Positions 8,461 to 18,443 of a stretch of DNA of 64,000 nucleotides are shown here, piece after piece. The notes under the pieces were generated by a model. It did not search any database. It was not told where the DNA came from and worked only from the letters and a program-made list of their open reading frames with translations. This DNA is from Accumulibacter sp031732795 (GTDB lineage: Bacteria; Pseudomonadota; Gammaproteobacteria; Burkholderiales; Rhodocyclaceae). Numbering within the stretch: position 1 is the first letter of the stretch; every line of letters begins with the position of its first letter. The stretch is from contig JAVMKC010000094.1 in the NCBI GenBank assembly GCA_031732795.1, positions 1 through 64,000 on the forward strand. Reading direction: 5' to 3'. The position numbers and the translations under genes are program-made.

Positions 8461-9633
8461 GTGAAAAACTTTTTTGCCAGTTGTCCGCGTGGCCTGGAAC
8501 CGGTGCTGGCCGACGAATTGCGCGCCGCCGATGCCCGCCAGGTGCAACCGATTCCCGGCGGGGTGCACTTCGTCGGCGATTGGCCCTGCTGTTACCGGGT
8601 GAACCTGACTTCGCGGATCGCCACCCGGGTATTGTGGCGCGTCGCGCAGGGTCGCTACACCCGGGAGGACGACATCTACCGACTGGCACTCGAAACGCCG
8701 TGGCCGAAATGGTTCGTTTACGAACAAAGCATCCGGGTCGATGTCAATGCCGTGAAATGTCCTTTGAAAAGCCTGGAGTTCGTCACCCTGCGCATCAAGG
8801 ACGCGATCTGTGACCGTTTCCGCCGGGACACCGGCCGTCGTCCGAATGTCGATACCCGGCAACCCGAGGTACGCGTGTACGGTTTTGTCAGCGCCGATGA
8901 ATGCCTGCTGTATCTCGACACCAGCGGCGCGCCCTTGTACCAGCGCGGCTACCGGCAAAAAACCGTAGACGCGCCGTTGAAAGAAAACCTCGCCGCCGGC
9001 ATCCTGCGGCTGACCGGTTGGCAGGCGACCCAGGCTTTGCTCGACCCGATGTGCGGCAGCGGCACCTTCCTGATCGAGGCGGCGATGATTGCTCTCGACA
9101 TCGCTCCCGGCGCCCGCCGGCCCTTCGCTTTTCAGAAACTGCGCGATTACCAGCCGACGGTGTGGCAGAAAATGCTCGCCGGGTCCCTGGCCGCCGAACG
9201 TCCAGCGCAGGCGTTGCCGTTGTTCGGCAGCGATCAGTCCCCTGCGGCGATGCGGGCGACGCTGGCCAACCTCGACCGCGGCGGCTTGCTGGACGCGGTG
9301 ACGCTGGCCACGGCCGACGTGCTGAATATCGACGCGCCAGCCGCCAGTGGCGTACTGGTCGCCAATCCGCCCTATGGTGAACGCGTCTCCGACTCCACGG
9401 AACTGGCGGCGTTCTATCCTTTGCTCGGCAACGCCTTCAAACGGCACTTCGCCGGTTGGGCTTGCTTTTTGATCAGTTCCGATCGGCAACTGCCGAAACT
9501 GATCCGGCTGACGCCCAGCAAACGAACCCCGTTGTTCAACGGCGCTCTCGAATGTCGCCTGTACGAGTTCCGGATGGTCGCCGGCAGCAACCGCCGTTCT
9601 GACGGCAAAATCGCGGATTCGTCCGCGAGGTGA
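8461..9633 (+). CDS. RlmL-type 23S rRNA guanine-N2 methyltransferase
   Basis: A 390-residue THUMP/SAM methyltransferase. Residues 1-150 include the THUMP RNA-binding domain. From about 155 there is a Rossmann methyltransferase with motif I LLDPMCGSGTFLIEAA and the catalytic VANPPYGER (NPPY), typical of N2-guanine methylation. In E. coli the matching region is the N-terminal half of the RlmL/RlmK fusion; here the RlmK half is absent. Two adjacent GTG codons occur at 8458 and 8461. The AGGAG at 8450-8454 is better spaced for 8461. Confidence 0.88.
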   Translation: MKNFFASCPRGLEPVLADELRAADARQVQPIPGGVHFVGDWPCCYRVNLTSRIATRVLWRVAQGRYTREDDIYRLALETPWPKWFVYEQSIRVDVNAVKCPLKSLEFVTLRIKDAICDRFRRDTGRRPNVDTRQPEVRVYGFVSADECLLYLDTSGAPLYQRGYRQKTVDAPLKENLAAGILRLTGWQATQALLDPMCGSGTFLIEAAMIALDIAPGARRPFAFQKLRDYQPTVWQKMLAGSLAAERPAQALPLFGSDQSPAAMRATLANLDRGGLLDAVTLATADVLNIDAPAASGVLVANPPYGERVSDSTELAAFYPLLGNAFKRHFAGWACFLISSDRQLPKLIRLTPSKRTPLFNGALECRLYEFRMVAGSNRRSDGKIADSSAR

Positions 9634-9728
9634 ATGGAAAATAGCGACCGTCCATCGATGCCGGAACTGTTTTTAAAGTCGAGCGCTGTTTATATACTTG
9701 CCCTGCCGTATCACTGGAGATCACCGCG

Positions 9729-10886
9729 ATGCTCAACTTCACCTTCCATAACCCGACCAAAATCGTTTTCGGCGCCAACACCATCGAGCGCATCGACGAC
9801 TTGCTGCCCGCCGACGCCCGGGTGCTGATCCTGCTCGGTGGCGGCAGTGCCCGCCGCAATGGCACTCTCGACGAGGTGCGTGCCGCGCTCGGCAACCGTG
9901 TGGTCCAGGAATTCTCCGGCATCGAAGCCAACCCGACGTACGAAACGCTGATGCGCGCTGTTGAACAGGTGCGCCACGAAAAGCTCGACTTTCTGCTCGG
10001 TGTCGGTGGCGGCTCGGTGATCGACGGTAGCAAATTCGTCGCCGCCGCCGTGCCGTTCGAAGGAGATCCCTGGCAGATTCTGCTTTCGCACGGCGCCGAG
10101 GTGCAGCGCGCTCTGCCCCTGGCCAGCGTGTTGACCTTGCCGGCCACCGGTTCGGAAATGAACTGCGGTTCGGTGATCACCCGTCACGAAACGAGGAGCA
10201 AGCTTGCTTTCCTCAGTCCGCAGGTCTATCCGGTGTTCTCGATCCTCGATCCGACCAAAACCTACACCCTGCCGGCGCGACAGATTGCCAACGGCATCGT
10301 CGATGCCTACGTCCATATCACCGAGCAATATCTGACCTATCCGGTACACGGCAGGGTTCAGGATCGCTTTGCCGAAGGGCTGTTGCAAACCTTGATCGAA
10401 ATCGGCCCGCGTTGTTTGACCGAAACAGAAAATTACGAACTGCGCGCCAACCTGATGTGGGTCACCACCGTGGCCCTCAACGGGCTGATCGGCGCCGGGG
10501 TGCCGCACGATTGGGCGACGCACATGCTCGGTCACGAGATCACCGCCTTGCATGAAATCGACCATGCGCGGACCCTGGCCATCGTCCTGCCGTCGATGCT
10601 GCAGGTCCGCCGTCAGCAGAAACGGGAGAAGTTGCTGCAATACGCCGACCGGGTCTGGCGGCTTGGCGAAAGCGACGAAGAGCAGCGGATCGATCAGGCG
10701 ATCCGCCGAACGGCCGACTTTTTCGAGCGACTGGGCGTCCCGACCCGCTTTTCCGCCTACGGCCTCGGCGCCGAAACCATCGAACCTCTGGTCGGCCAGT
10801 TGATTGCGAACGGAATGACCGAACTCGGTGAACACCGGGACATCACCCCGGAAATCAGCCGCCAAGTCTATCAAGGCGCTTTATAA
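9729..10886 (+). CDS. yqhD: YqhD-like iron-containing alcohol dehydrogenase / aldehyde reductase
   Basis: A 385-residue group III alcohol dehydrogenase. The nucleotide-binding GVGGGSVIDGSKF lies near residue 97. Metal-ligand regions DAYVHITEQY and HMLGHEITALHEIDHA supply the Asp and three His that hold the metal in YqhD. YqhD enzymes use NADPH to reduce short and peroxidation-derived aldehydes. GGAGA at 9715-9719 precedes the ATG. The AT-rich 9670-9700 region, with TTTAAA and TATACT, may hold its promoter, but spacing is imperfect. Confidence 0.9.
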   Translation: MLNFTFHNPTKIVFGANTIERIDDLLPADARVLILLGGGSARRNGTLDEVRAALGNRVVQEFSGIEANPTYETLMRAVEQVRHEKLDFLLGVGGGSVIDGSKFVAAAVPFEGDPWQILLSHGAEVQRALPLASVLTLPATGSEMNCGSVITRHETRSKLAFLSPQVYPVFSILDPTKTYTLPARQIANGIVDAYVHITEQYLTYPVHGRVQDRFAEGLLQTLIEIGPRCLTETENYELRANLMWVTTVALNGLIGAGVPHDWATHMLGHEITALHEIDHARTLAIVLPSMLQVRRQQKREKLLQYADRVWRLGESDEEQRIDQAIRRTADFFERLGVPTRFSAYGLGAETIEPLVGQLIANGMTELGEHRDITPEISRQVYQGAL

Positions 10887-10925
10887 GGCATTCATGGACG
10901 CGCTCAACGCATCCATTCGACAGCC

Positions 10926-12071
10926 GTGATCGGAGCGACGGACGCCCCGAGCCTGTCGTCTGGGCTTCAGCCAAGCACGGCGACGCCGGTGGCCGGCGGG
11001 CAAGAGCAATCGGAAGAGCATTCGCCGACCGCGACACCGACGCACCTGCCGCTGTACTTGGCGCTGGCGTACGTGGTGCTGATCGTCTACGCCAGCCTCT
11101 ACCCGTTCAAATGGCGTGATTCCGGCGTCTCGCCGCTGGCTTATCTCGATGCGGCGTGGCCGCGTTACTGGACCGGTTTCGATCTGGGAATCAACATCGT
11201 CGCCTACGTTCCGCTCGGCTTTCTGCTGGCCTTGACCTTGCGTCAGGTGATGAGCCGTTGGCCAGCCGCTCTGCTCGGTTTGCTGTTGGGCGCTCTGCTC
11301 AGTTTCTGCCTCGAATGTCTGCAAACCTGGCTGCCCGCGCGGGTGCCGTCGAATGTCGATCTCGCTTGCAATACGCTCGGCACGGCGTTGGGAGCGATGG
11401 TCGCCGCCTACGCCGGCAAACGCATCTTCCGTCGGATCGTCCAATTGCAAAACGAAGTGCTGGCGCCGGTTCCCTACGCCGAATTCGGCGTGGTACTGCT
11501 CGGCACCTGGCTATTGACGCAACTTTCCCCCGAAACCGTTCTTTTCGGTGCCGGTGATCTGCGCAGCATCCTCGGCCTGACGCCGGCCGTACCGTACGCC
11601 GCGCCGTCATTTTTCGTCCTCGAAACCGGCGTGATCACCTGCAACAGTCTGGCCATCGGCTTGTTCGCGCGGACCTTGCTCAACGACCACCACATGCCTT
11701 ACCGGACCTTGGCCATGTTCATTCTGCTGGGGTTGTCCATCCGTACCCTGGGCGCGGCGGTATTGGTCACCCCGCAGGACGCCCTGTCCTGGCTGACTCC
11801 GGGAGCGCGGCTCGGCTTGCTGATCGGCGGTCTATTGCTATGGCTGATGTTGCTGCTACCGGCGACACTGCGGATCGCCGTCGCCGGCGCGGCCTTGATG
11901 GCCGGAACGACGCTGGTCAACCTCACCCCTTCGAATCCGTACTCGGAAGCGGCACTGGCCGCTTGGCGGCAAGGCCATTTCTTAAATTTCAACGGCTTGA
12001 CGCGCTGGATGGCCAGTCTCTGGCCATTCGTCACCCTACCCTACCTGATCGCCCTCGGCCGCCGGCTGTGA
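10926..12071 (+). CDS. VanZ family membrane protein
   Basis: About 381 residues with many hydrophobic helices. Residues 45-165 match the VanZ pattern: LALAYVVLIVYASLYPFKW at the start, then a glycine-rich helix and the charged SFCLECLQTWLPARVPSNVD, the hallmark of the family. The C-terminal half adds further transmembrane helices. VanZ itself confers low-level teicoplanin resistance; most family members have no proven role. The GTG start lacks a ribosome site, and the first 40 residues look non-conserved, so the true start may be later. Its end overlaps the convergent dnaJ-like gene by 36 bases. Confidence 0.75.
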   Translation: MIGATDAPSLSSGLQPSTATPVAGGQEQSEEHSPTATPTHLPLYLALAYVVLIVYASLYPFKWRDSGVSPLAYLDAAWPRYWTGFDLGINIVAYVPLGFLLALTLRQVMSRWPAALLGLLLGALLSFCLECLQTWLPARVPSNVDLACNTLGTALGAMVAAYAGKRIFRRIVQLQNEVLAPVPYAEFGVVLLGTWLLTQLSPETVLFGAGDLRSILGLTPAVPYAAPSFFVLETGVITCNSLAIGLFARTLLNDHHMPYRTLAMFILLGLSIRTLGAAVLVTPQDALSWLTPGARLGLLIGGLLLWLMLLLPATLRIAVAGAALMAGTTLVNLTPSNPYSEAALAAWRQGHFLNFNGLTRWMASLWPFVTLPYLIALGRRL

Positions 12072-13118
12072 GCAGTCAGCAACGTCCGGCACTGTGGAAT
12101 CGGCGCGAGCGGACAGTTGCGCCCGCCAGTCGGCCAGCGACGGCGCGCGTTCCTGGCAATCGCTCAGCAGAGTCTGATCCAGGCGATCGAGCCACTCACG
12201 CTCGCCTTCGAGCAAACGGTTGGGATAGACGCTCTCGAAATGCACCACCAGATCGCCAGCAGCGTCGCCGGCTTGCTTGCCGGGTAATCCCCGCCCAGGT
12301 AAACGGAACTCCAACGACGCTTGCGGGTACGCCGACAAATCGATGCTCGCCAGACCATCGAGGGTCGGTACGTCGACCGGCCCGCCGGCCAGCAGACGGA
12401 AAATGCTCACCGGCACCTCACACAGCAGATCCCGGCCTTCGGCAACGAACAACGGATGAGCGAGGAATTTGATTTCCAGATACAAATCGCCGGGGGTGGC
12501 TGTTTCGTTTCCCACCGGCAAGGGCGCCTGCCCGGTCAGTCGCAAGCGCTCACCTTCGAGCAAGCCGGGCGGCACGGTAACGTCCAGAGTCCGCAAATCG
12601 TCCCGCCAACCGCTGGCTGCGCAAGTCGGGCAGGCACTCGCCCGCAGATAACCCTTGCCTCCGCAACCATTGCACAGGCCGGTCCGTCCGCCGGCACGTG
12701 GTACGCGGCCGCAGCCGCTGCAGGCGCTGCAGGGAACCGAATTCTGATGCTGGATGATGCCGCTGCCCTGGCAGTTGTCGCAGCGGACGCGGTGTGTCAG
12801 TTCAATGCTCTTATGGCCGCCGAAAGCGGCTTCTTCCAGCGTCAGCGACAATTTCTGCGTGCAATCGTGCCGGACGGCTTTCGGCGGGCCACCGGCGCTC
12901 TCGCCGCTGAGCGCCATCCGCCAAGCCGCCAATTGCTGCGGGTCGAGGAGAAGCGCATACGCCGCATTGGCGCGCTTGAATTCGGTTTCGGCAACCACCG
13001 CCGGATTACGGTCGGGATGCCAATGCATCGCCAACCGGCGATACGCCTGCTTGATTTCCGTCAGCGAGGCGTCGGGACTCACGCCCAGGATGGCGAAAGG
13101 GTCCTCGCTACTGTTCAT
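12036..13118 (-). CDS. DnaJ-like co-chaperone with an irregular zinc-finger region
   Basis: 360 residues. A J domain (about 5-65) contains the HPD motif at 34-36 needed to stimulate DnaK. There is almost no Gly/Phe-rich linker. Residues 110-170 hold four Cys pairs (Cys113/116, 130/133 with an extra Cys136, 149/152, 163/166), but the repeats depart from the canonical CxxCxGxG. The rest resembles the two-barrel DnaJ substrate domain. It is probably a paralogue of the main DnaJ, as no dnaK or grpE is adjacent. It is convergent with, and overlaps, the VanZ gene. Confidence 0.82.
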   Translation of the reverse strand: MNSSEDPFAILGVSPDASLTEIKQAYRRLAMHWHPDRNPAVVAETEFKRANAAYALLLDPQQLAAWRMALSGESAGGPPKAVRHDCTQKLSLTLEEAAFGGHKSIELTHRVRCDNCQGSGIIQHQNSVPCSACSGCGRVPRAGGRTGLCNGCGGKGYLRASACPTCAASGWRDDLRTLDVTVPPGLLEGERLRLTGQAPLPVGNETATPGDLYLEIKFLAHPLFVAEGRDLLCEVPVSIFRLLAGGPVDVPTLDGLASIDLSAYPQASLEFRLPGRGLPGKQAGDAAGDLVVHFESVYPNRLLEGEREWLDRLDQTLLSDCQERAPSLADWRAQLSARADSTVPDVADCSQPAAEGDQVG

Positions 13119-13494
13119 TGACCAAAGAAAGGGAAGTCGGCACGAGGCACCGTATCATCAACCGGAAGAACTGGCCGCAGGAAGCACAACCAGCTAGCAT
13201 TCTACGCCATCGGTGCCCAGAAAGCTCTGCCTGACCGACAGGCTTGCCAGCCGATACCCAACGCACAGAAACGGCACAGGGTTCAAGACACCAGACGGAA
13301 ACTCCGTCGAGTTGGGCTCATCCCGAGACCGGAGCCTGTCGGACTTGAGACTATCGACTACGCGGATGGGAGCGCGGTCCATTCTCCCCGCTCTCTCGTG
13401 GCATGGACCGACCATGCGCTTCGCAATCGAGAAAAACTGTCCTCCTTCCCGCGCGACTCGTAACGATTACTCGAGCCCGACAGGCGGCGAGAAG
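13119..13494. other. Gap between the dnaJ-like and terC genes
   Basis: 376 bases without a supported gene, between a gene reading leftward from 13118 and the end of the leftward terC gene. It should hold the dnaJ-like promoter. I see no clear promoter, terminator or repeat in it. Confidence 0.4.
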
Positions 13495-14211
13495 TCAGCG
13501 TTCGGCATCCCCATCGAACGCCAAGCGTTCGTGCTGGTTCTTGCGATGGGCCAGATATTTGCCGACCAGTACCACCAGCAGGCAGCCGATCGCCGCCGCC
13601 ACCTGACTCTGGTAAGGAATGATCCGCTGCCAATCGACCGGCAGAGCCGGATCGGTGATCATCATGCCGCCGCCGATCCACCCGAGCAGGCCGCCGCCCG
13701 CCGTAATCACCACCGGGTAGCGGTCCATCAGTTTCAGGACCAGTTGACTGCCCCAGACCACGATCGGAATCGATACGACGATGCCGAACACCACCAGAAC
13801 GATCGAGCCGTGCGCCGCTCCGGCAACGGCGATGACGTTATCCAGACTCATCACCGCATCGGCGATGATGATCGTCTTGATCGCGCCGAGCAGATTGCTG
13901 TGGCCTTCGACCGCGCCATGCCCCTCGTCGTCGCCGGGAATGATCAGCTTGACGCCAATCCACAACAGCAGCACGCCGCCGACGATCTTCAGATAGGGCA
14001 TCGCCAGAAGCTGCAAGGCAAAATAGATCAGCACGACTCGCAGCCCGATGGCGCCGATCACCCCCCAGAAAATGCCTTGATTTCTTTGCTTTTCGGGCAG
14101 TTTCCGGCACGCCAGCGCAATCACCACCGCATTATCGCCGCCGAGAAGGATATCGATGGCGATGATCTGCAAAACAGAAAACCAAAAAGTGGGCGAGGCG
14201 AGATCGGGCAT
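13495..14211 (-). CDS. TerC family integral membrane protein (YjbE type)
   Basis: A 238-residue protein with about seven transmembrane helices and the two TerC half-motifs: LLGGDNAVVIALACRKLP near residue 25 and DAVMSLDNVIAVAGAAHG near 120. Paired acidic residues in these helices are thought to carry metal ions; some relatives export manganese. The ATG at 14211 is preferred over 14223 because AAAGGA then lies at a workable distance. I looked for a yybP-ykoY manganese riboswitch upstream and did not find one. Confidence 0.85.
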   Translation of the reverse strand: MPDLASPTFWFSVLQIIAIDILLGGDNAVVIALACRKLPEKQRNQGIFWGVIGAIGLRVVLIYFALQLLAMPYLKIVGGVLLLWIGVKLIIPGDDEGHGAVEGHSNLLGAIKTIIIADAVMSLDNVIAVAGAAHGSIVLVVFGIVVSIPIVVWGSQLVLKLMDRYPVVITAGGGLLGWIGGGMMITDPALPVDWQRIIPYQSQVAAAIGCLLVVLVGKYLAHRKNQHERLAFDGDAER

Positions 14212-14411
14212 GAGCAAGAGCATCCTTTGCGTGATGAATCAAACCGTGATCAGGGCGAGGTCTGGGTGACGAAGGATCGTGAAAGCGCCGGATTGTCGCA
14301 TATCTGTCCGACCGCACCGTCGTCGACGGTTCCATCAAACCGATTCCGGCTGGAAAAAGCTCGCTCGCGCCTGGCATCTTGGCCCGCTCGCGGCCCTTTC
14401 TTCACCACCTC

Positions 14412-17400
14412 TCAGCGGCCGAAGCGGTAATTCCATAACAGATCAAGCGCGTTTTCCGTTCCGGCGCGGCCGATCAGCGACAGGTTGCGGCTGAGTCTAA
14501 CCGTCAATTTGACGACGCTGCCGGCACCGGTCAGCGATTGATCGTAACTGATCTGCATATTGGTCGCCAAACGCTTGCCGATGCTGACGATCTGTCCGCT
14601 GGTGGTCTCCGCGCTGGTGAATCCGGAGCCGCCGACGATGCGGCTGGTTTGCCGACGGCCACCATCGCCGCCGACGGTGCCGCTGACGATGGCAAATTCG
14701 TCGATACCGAGATCGCGTTGAATGGCCTTCAACGGTCCCCCATCCTGACCACCGAGCAGTGACTGCGCCGCCGCCAGCAGCACCGCCGATTCGTTGCCCC
14801 CTTGCTCCGGCGAATGCCCGAGAATCAGCCAGGACAGCTTTTCGCCGTCCGGCATTTCCGGCTCCGACACCAGACGGACGATCGGTTTTCTGAGAGTGCC
14901 GGTCACCTCGACCCCCGGCTCCACCGGCAAGTTGTCACGAACCGCGCGAACGTTCAAGCCGGGGTTGTCGATCAATCCATTGAAATTCAGCAAGCCGCGG
15001 ACGATCGCCAATTTTTGTCCGTAGGCGTCGAAACGCCCGCCGACGGTGCGGATCGTTCCGGTCGCCCGCGGCAAACCGGGTCCTTCGGAACGAATTTTCA
15101 AGGCACCCGCCAGTCGGCTGTCGACGCCGACACCGCGAAACAGAAAATGACGCCCGAGATCGGCGTCGAGATTCAGCGCCAGCAAGCGCGACGCTGGAGA
15201 AGGTTTGCTTTCAATGGTCCGCTTGATCACCACGTCGTCGGACAAACGCACCGTCGTCTTTTTGGGCATTTCCCAATACGCGGCGTCGATCTGCAGTTTC
15301 CCCGCCACATCGAGCTGCTTTGCACCCAGCTTGACTTGCAGATCGCCCGAGGCCAGCAGCCATTGATCCGGGCGCTGCCAAGCCCCCAGCCGTTCGGCCT
15401 TGATGTTCAGCACCCCGTCCGCCTGACCGGCACGCAGTTCGCCGCTGGCTTCGAGCCGCCCGGGTTTGCCGATCAAGGCCGGCACGTCGATTCCGGGCGC
15501 GACTTGCAAAGGACGCGGCATGCCGCGCAGGGAACTGTCGAAGGTCAATTGTCTGAGCAGCAGACGGACATCGCCGGGCTGCTCGCCGGCCAATTGGATC
15601 GACAGGCGGCCGTTTTCCAGACGCAGACCTTGTTCGACATTGCCGACGACCAGTTCGTCGCCGCGCAGCTCACCGTTCAAGCGGGGTTGCGCCGGGGTTC
15701 CGCCGAGATTGAGGTCGCCGGCCAGCCGTCCGGCCAATTGCCAACCCGGTCCCAGCAAAGCGCCGGCCCAGCCGAGATCGGCGACATCGAGGTGCAGTCG
15801 GCCGTTCCAGGGTGCGCGCGGGTCGACCAGACGGTCCGTCGATGCGGCGGCGCGCAACTGGCCGGCGAGTTCGCCGAAACGTTGTCCCCGTAAACGGAGC
15901 GCGCCTTCGACGCCGCCACTGCCGGTCTGCAGCGCGACTTCCGCCTCGGTCAGACCCAAAGGCAGTTCGCTGATCGACAAATCGCCTTGTTCACGCCAGA
16001 AGCGCAGACGGCCCGACGGCGCCCGGCGGTTGCCGATCGTCGACAGGTCCCAATCGCCATTGACCAGTAACGTCCCGCCGCTGCTTTTCACCTCCGTCAA
16101 CGAGGCATCCAAGGTGGGGAATTCAGCCAGCAGCGGCAAGACGGCCACGCTGCGCAGACTGCCGGCGCTTTGCCAACGGCCACCTTCGACGCGCCATGAC
16201 GAGAATTTGACCGTCCCGCTGCCGAGTTGCATTTCACCCGGCCCGCCGACCACCCGTCCGCTGGCCAGTTGCAAAGTCAGCGGCGCGAGCAGGCGCAGCA
16301 ACGGTTTCTGCCGGTCGAAGCGCGAAGACAGCGTCAATTCACCGACCGTGCCGTTCCAGAGCGCTCCGTTGGTCGACAGCGCCAGCCCGCCGTCCAGAGA
16401 CAGCTCGGCCAGCCGCTGCTCGGGCAGAATCCCGGAACCATGTATTCGATGGCGCTTACGCTGCCCTTCAGCGGTCAGCCGGACGTTTTGCAGCAGCGTT
16501 TCACCGGTTGCTCCGGCCACGGACGCCAATCGCAAGTTACCGGCCAGCGCGCCCTGTTCACCGGCACCGAGTCGTGCGATCAGGGAGAGATCGCGCATTT
16601 CACCGACGCCGGGTATCGCCAAGCGGGTCGAATGCAGATTGGCGTCGACTTCCGGCGAGGACATCGTCCCGGACAAGTTCAGATAGCCGTCGGCATCGCC
16701 GGCAAGACCCAGCGGCGCCAGCCGTGGCGCGGCAATCTGCACCTGCAGCCGATCGCCCAGTTTGCCGAAAGCGCCTTGCGCTGTCAGGCGGTTACTCGCA
16801 GCGGTCAAATCGATGTTCGTCTGACGCAGCCGATCGGCGGACCAATCGATTTCACCATGGCCGAGCAACGGCTGACCGCCGATGCGGCTGTCGCGCAACT
16901 GAAAACGGCCGCGCAGCGTCAACGCGGGTTTTAGCTGACCTTGCGCGTCGAAGCGGGCGGTCAATCGCGCCGCCGGCAAACGCGCAAAGCGGCTGGGGTC
17001 GAAATTCTGCAGCAGACCATGCCATTCGAACGGACGCTCATCGCCTAGGGCCATTCGGCCATTGGCTTCCAGGCGCGCCTCACCGGCCGACAGTTGCACG
17101 GTTTCGGCGACGATGGCCTGTGGATCGACGGTCAATTTTGTCTTCACGGCGAATCGCGGATCGCGCAAGCGAGCGTCGATCGTTTGGCGATGCACGGCCA
17201 GTTCGGCGCGCAGCAGCCCGGCCAGAGCGGTCGGTCGCAATTGATCATGCATGGCGTGCGCGTCGAGACGGTCGCCAGTCAGATCAAGAGTCAGCACCTC
17301 CTGACGATACGTCCCCTCCCCCCGCAAACGACCGTTCCCCGGCAACCGGGCATCGATTCCGGCCAATTGCCACACGCCTTGCCGAACGTCGAGGTCGGTA

Positions 17401-18443
17401 CGCAAAGACTGCAATGGTAGGCGTTGCTGACCGATCGATCCAGGCCGATGATTTTCGACGCGCAGACTCCCGGTCAAATCGCCCAAAAGATCGCCCAGTG
17501 GCTTGAGTTCGGCGTCGATATCGAGTTCTGCCGTCGGCGCGCCGGCAACCCAGGCCGCGGGATCGACGCCGTTCAGTCGGACCATCGCTTGCGCCAGCGG
17601 TTGTTTGGCGAAAGTGGCGATTCGCGCCTGCAGGATGCCAGTGAAGCGTTCATCCGGGAGTGATTCCAGGGTTCGTGCCTGCCCTTGAAGGGTGAAATCG
17701 GCCAGCGGACCGTCAGCCTGCATCACGAAGCGCACCGGACGGCCGACGGCCTCCCCGGCCAGTTCGGTTCGCGCAACCAATTGAAACGGCGGATCGGCGG
17801 CCAGCGAGGCCTCACCGGTGAGCGCCACCTGACCGAAAGAGGCGCGCAGTTGCTCGAGACGATGCTCTCCCGCCGCGCTGCTAAAACGGGCGGCCAGATC
17901 GCTGACCATCGGCTTGGCCACGCCTGCGGGCAGCGCGTAATCGGCGAGTTCGATCCGGCCGACTTGCAATTGCTCGATGTCGATCGCCAACGGCAAACGC
18001 AAACTGGTGGGCGGCCGCAGCGCTTCGTCGCTGGTCAAATGAGCGATACGCAGGGTATCGACGGCCAGGCGGGCGACGCTCAATTTCCCGTGCAGCAATT
18101 GTTCGGGGCGCCATTCGACCTGCAATTGCTCCACTTTGACGTCGAGCGAGCGGTCACGCCAACGCAGCGCCGGAATGACGAAGGCGCGGGTCAACGAACC
18201 GTTCGGCGTTTCGATCGTCAATTGCCCGCCCGTCGATCCCTCGGCAAGCCGGCACAGCAGTCGCAAACCCGTCTCGCTGAACAGCAGCGCGGACAGTAGC
18301 ACCAGCAGCAGAAGCACGCCGATCGGCAGATAGCGCCATCGCCAGCAGCGACGGTGCGGCACGTCCGGTGCAACCGGTGATTCGACCGCCGCTGGCGGAT
18401 CCGTATCCAGCCGCGGCTCAGCGGACAGGGGCTGATCGTTCAA
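14412..18443 (-). CDS. tamB: TamB, inner-membrane AsmA-like translocation/lipid-transport protein
   Basis: 1343 residues. One N-terminal membrane anchor (about 37-52, YLPIGVLLLLVLLSALLF) is followed by a very long repetitive beta-strand region, as expected for the periplasm-spanning groove of AsmA-like proteins. The C-terminal DUF490/TamB domain ends in LLWNYRFGR. TamB works with the outer-membrane barrel TamA in envelope biogenesis, in autotransporter assembly and in phospholipid movement to the outer membrane. Translation starts at a TTG that overlaps the tamA stop (TTGA). Confidence 0.93.
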   Translation of the reverse strand: MNDQPLSAEPRLDTDPPAAVESPVAPDVPHRRCWRWRYLPIGVLLLLVLLSALLFSETGLRLLCRLAEGSTGGQLTIETPNGSLTRAFVIPALRWRDRSLDVKVEQLQVEWRPEQLLHGKLSVARLAVDTLRIAHLTSDEALRPPTSLRLPLAIDIEQLQVGRIELADYALPAGVAKPMVSDLAARFSSAAGEHRLEQLRASFGQVALTGEASLAADPPFQLVARTELAGEAVGRPVRFVMQADGPLADFTLQGQARTLESLPDERFTGILQARIATFAKQPLAQAMVRLNGVDPAAWVAGAPTAELDIDAELKPLGDLLGDLTGSLRVENHRPGSIGQQRLPLQSLRTDLDVRQGVWQLAGIDARLPGNGRLRGEGTYRQEVLTLDLTGDRLDAHAMHDQLRPTALAGLLRAELAVHRQTIDARLRDPRFAVKTKLTVDPQAIVAETVQLSAGEARLEANGRMALGDERPFEWHGLLQNFDPSRFARLPAARLTARFDAQGQLKPALTLRGRFQLRDSRIGGQPLLGHGEIDWSADRLRQTNIDLTAASNRLTAQGAFGKLGDRLQVQIAAPRLAPLGLAGDADGYLNLSGTMSSPEVDANLHSTRLAIPGVGEMRDLSLIARLGAGEQGALAGNLRLASVAGATGETLLQNVRLTAEGQRKRHRIHGSGILPEQRLAELSLDGGLALSTNGALWNGTVGELTLSSRFDRQKPLLRLLAPLTLQLASGRVVGGPGEMQLGSGTVKFSSWRVEGGRWQSAGSLRSVAVLPLLAEFPTLDASLTEVKSSGGTLLVNGDWDLSTIGNRRAPSGRLRFWREQGDLSISELPLGLTEAEVALQTGSGGVEGALRLRGQRFGELAGQLRAAASTDRLVDPRAPWNGRLHLDVADLGWAGALLGPGWQLAGRLAGDLNLGGTPAQPRLNGELRGDELVVGNVEQGLRLENGRLSIQLAGEQPGDVRLLLRQLTFDSSLRGMPRPLQVAPGIDVPALIGKPGRLEASGELRAGQADGVLNIKAERLGAWQRPDQWLLASGDLQVKLGAKQLDVAGKLQIDAAYWEMPKKTTVRLSDDVVIKRTIESKPSPASRLLALNLDADLGRHFLFRGVGVDSRLAGALKIRSEGPGLPRATGTIRTVGGRFDAYGQKLAIVRGLLNFNGLIDNPGLNVRAVRDNLPVEPGVEVTGTLRKPIVRLVSEPEMPDGEKLSWLILGHSPEQGGNESAVLLAAAQSLLGGQDGGPLKAIQRDLGIDEFAIVSGTVGGDGGRRQTSRIVGGSGFTSAETTSGQIVSIGKRLATNMQISYDQSLTGAGSVVKLTVRLSRNLSLIGRAGTENALDLLWNYRFGR

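Noticed and set aside
14212..14411. yybP-ykoY manganese riboswitch upstream of terC
   Set aside because: The conserved motif blocks of that riboswitch are not present on the minus strand.
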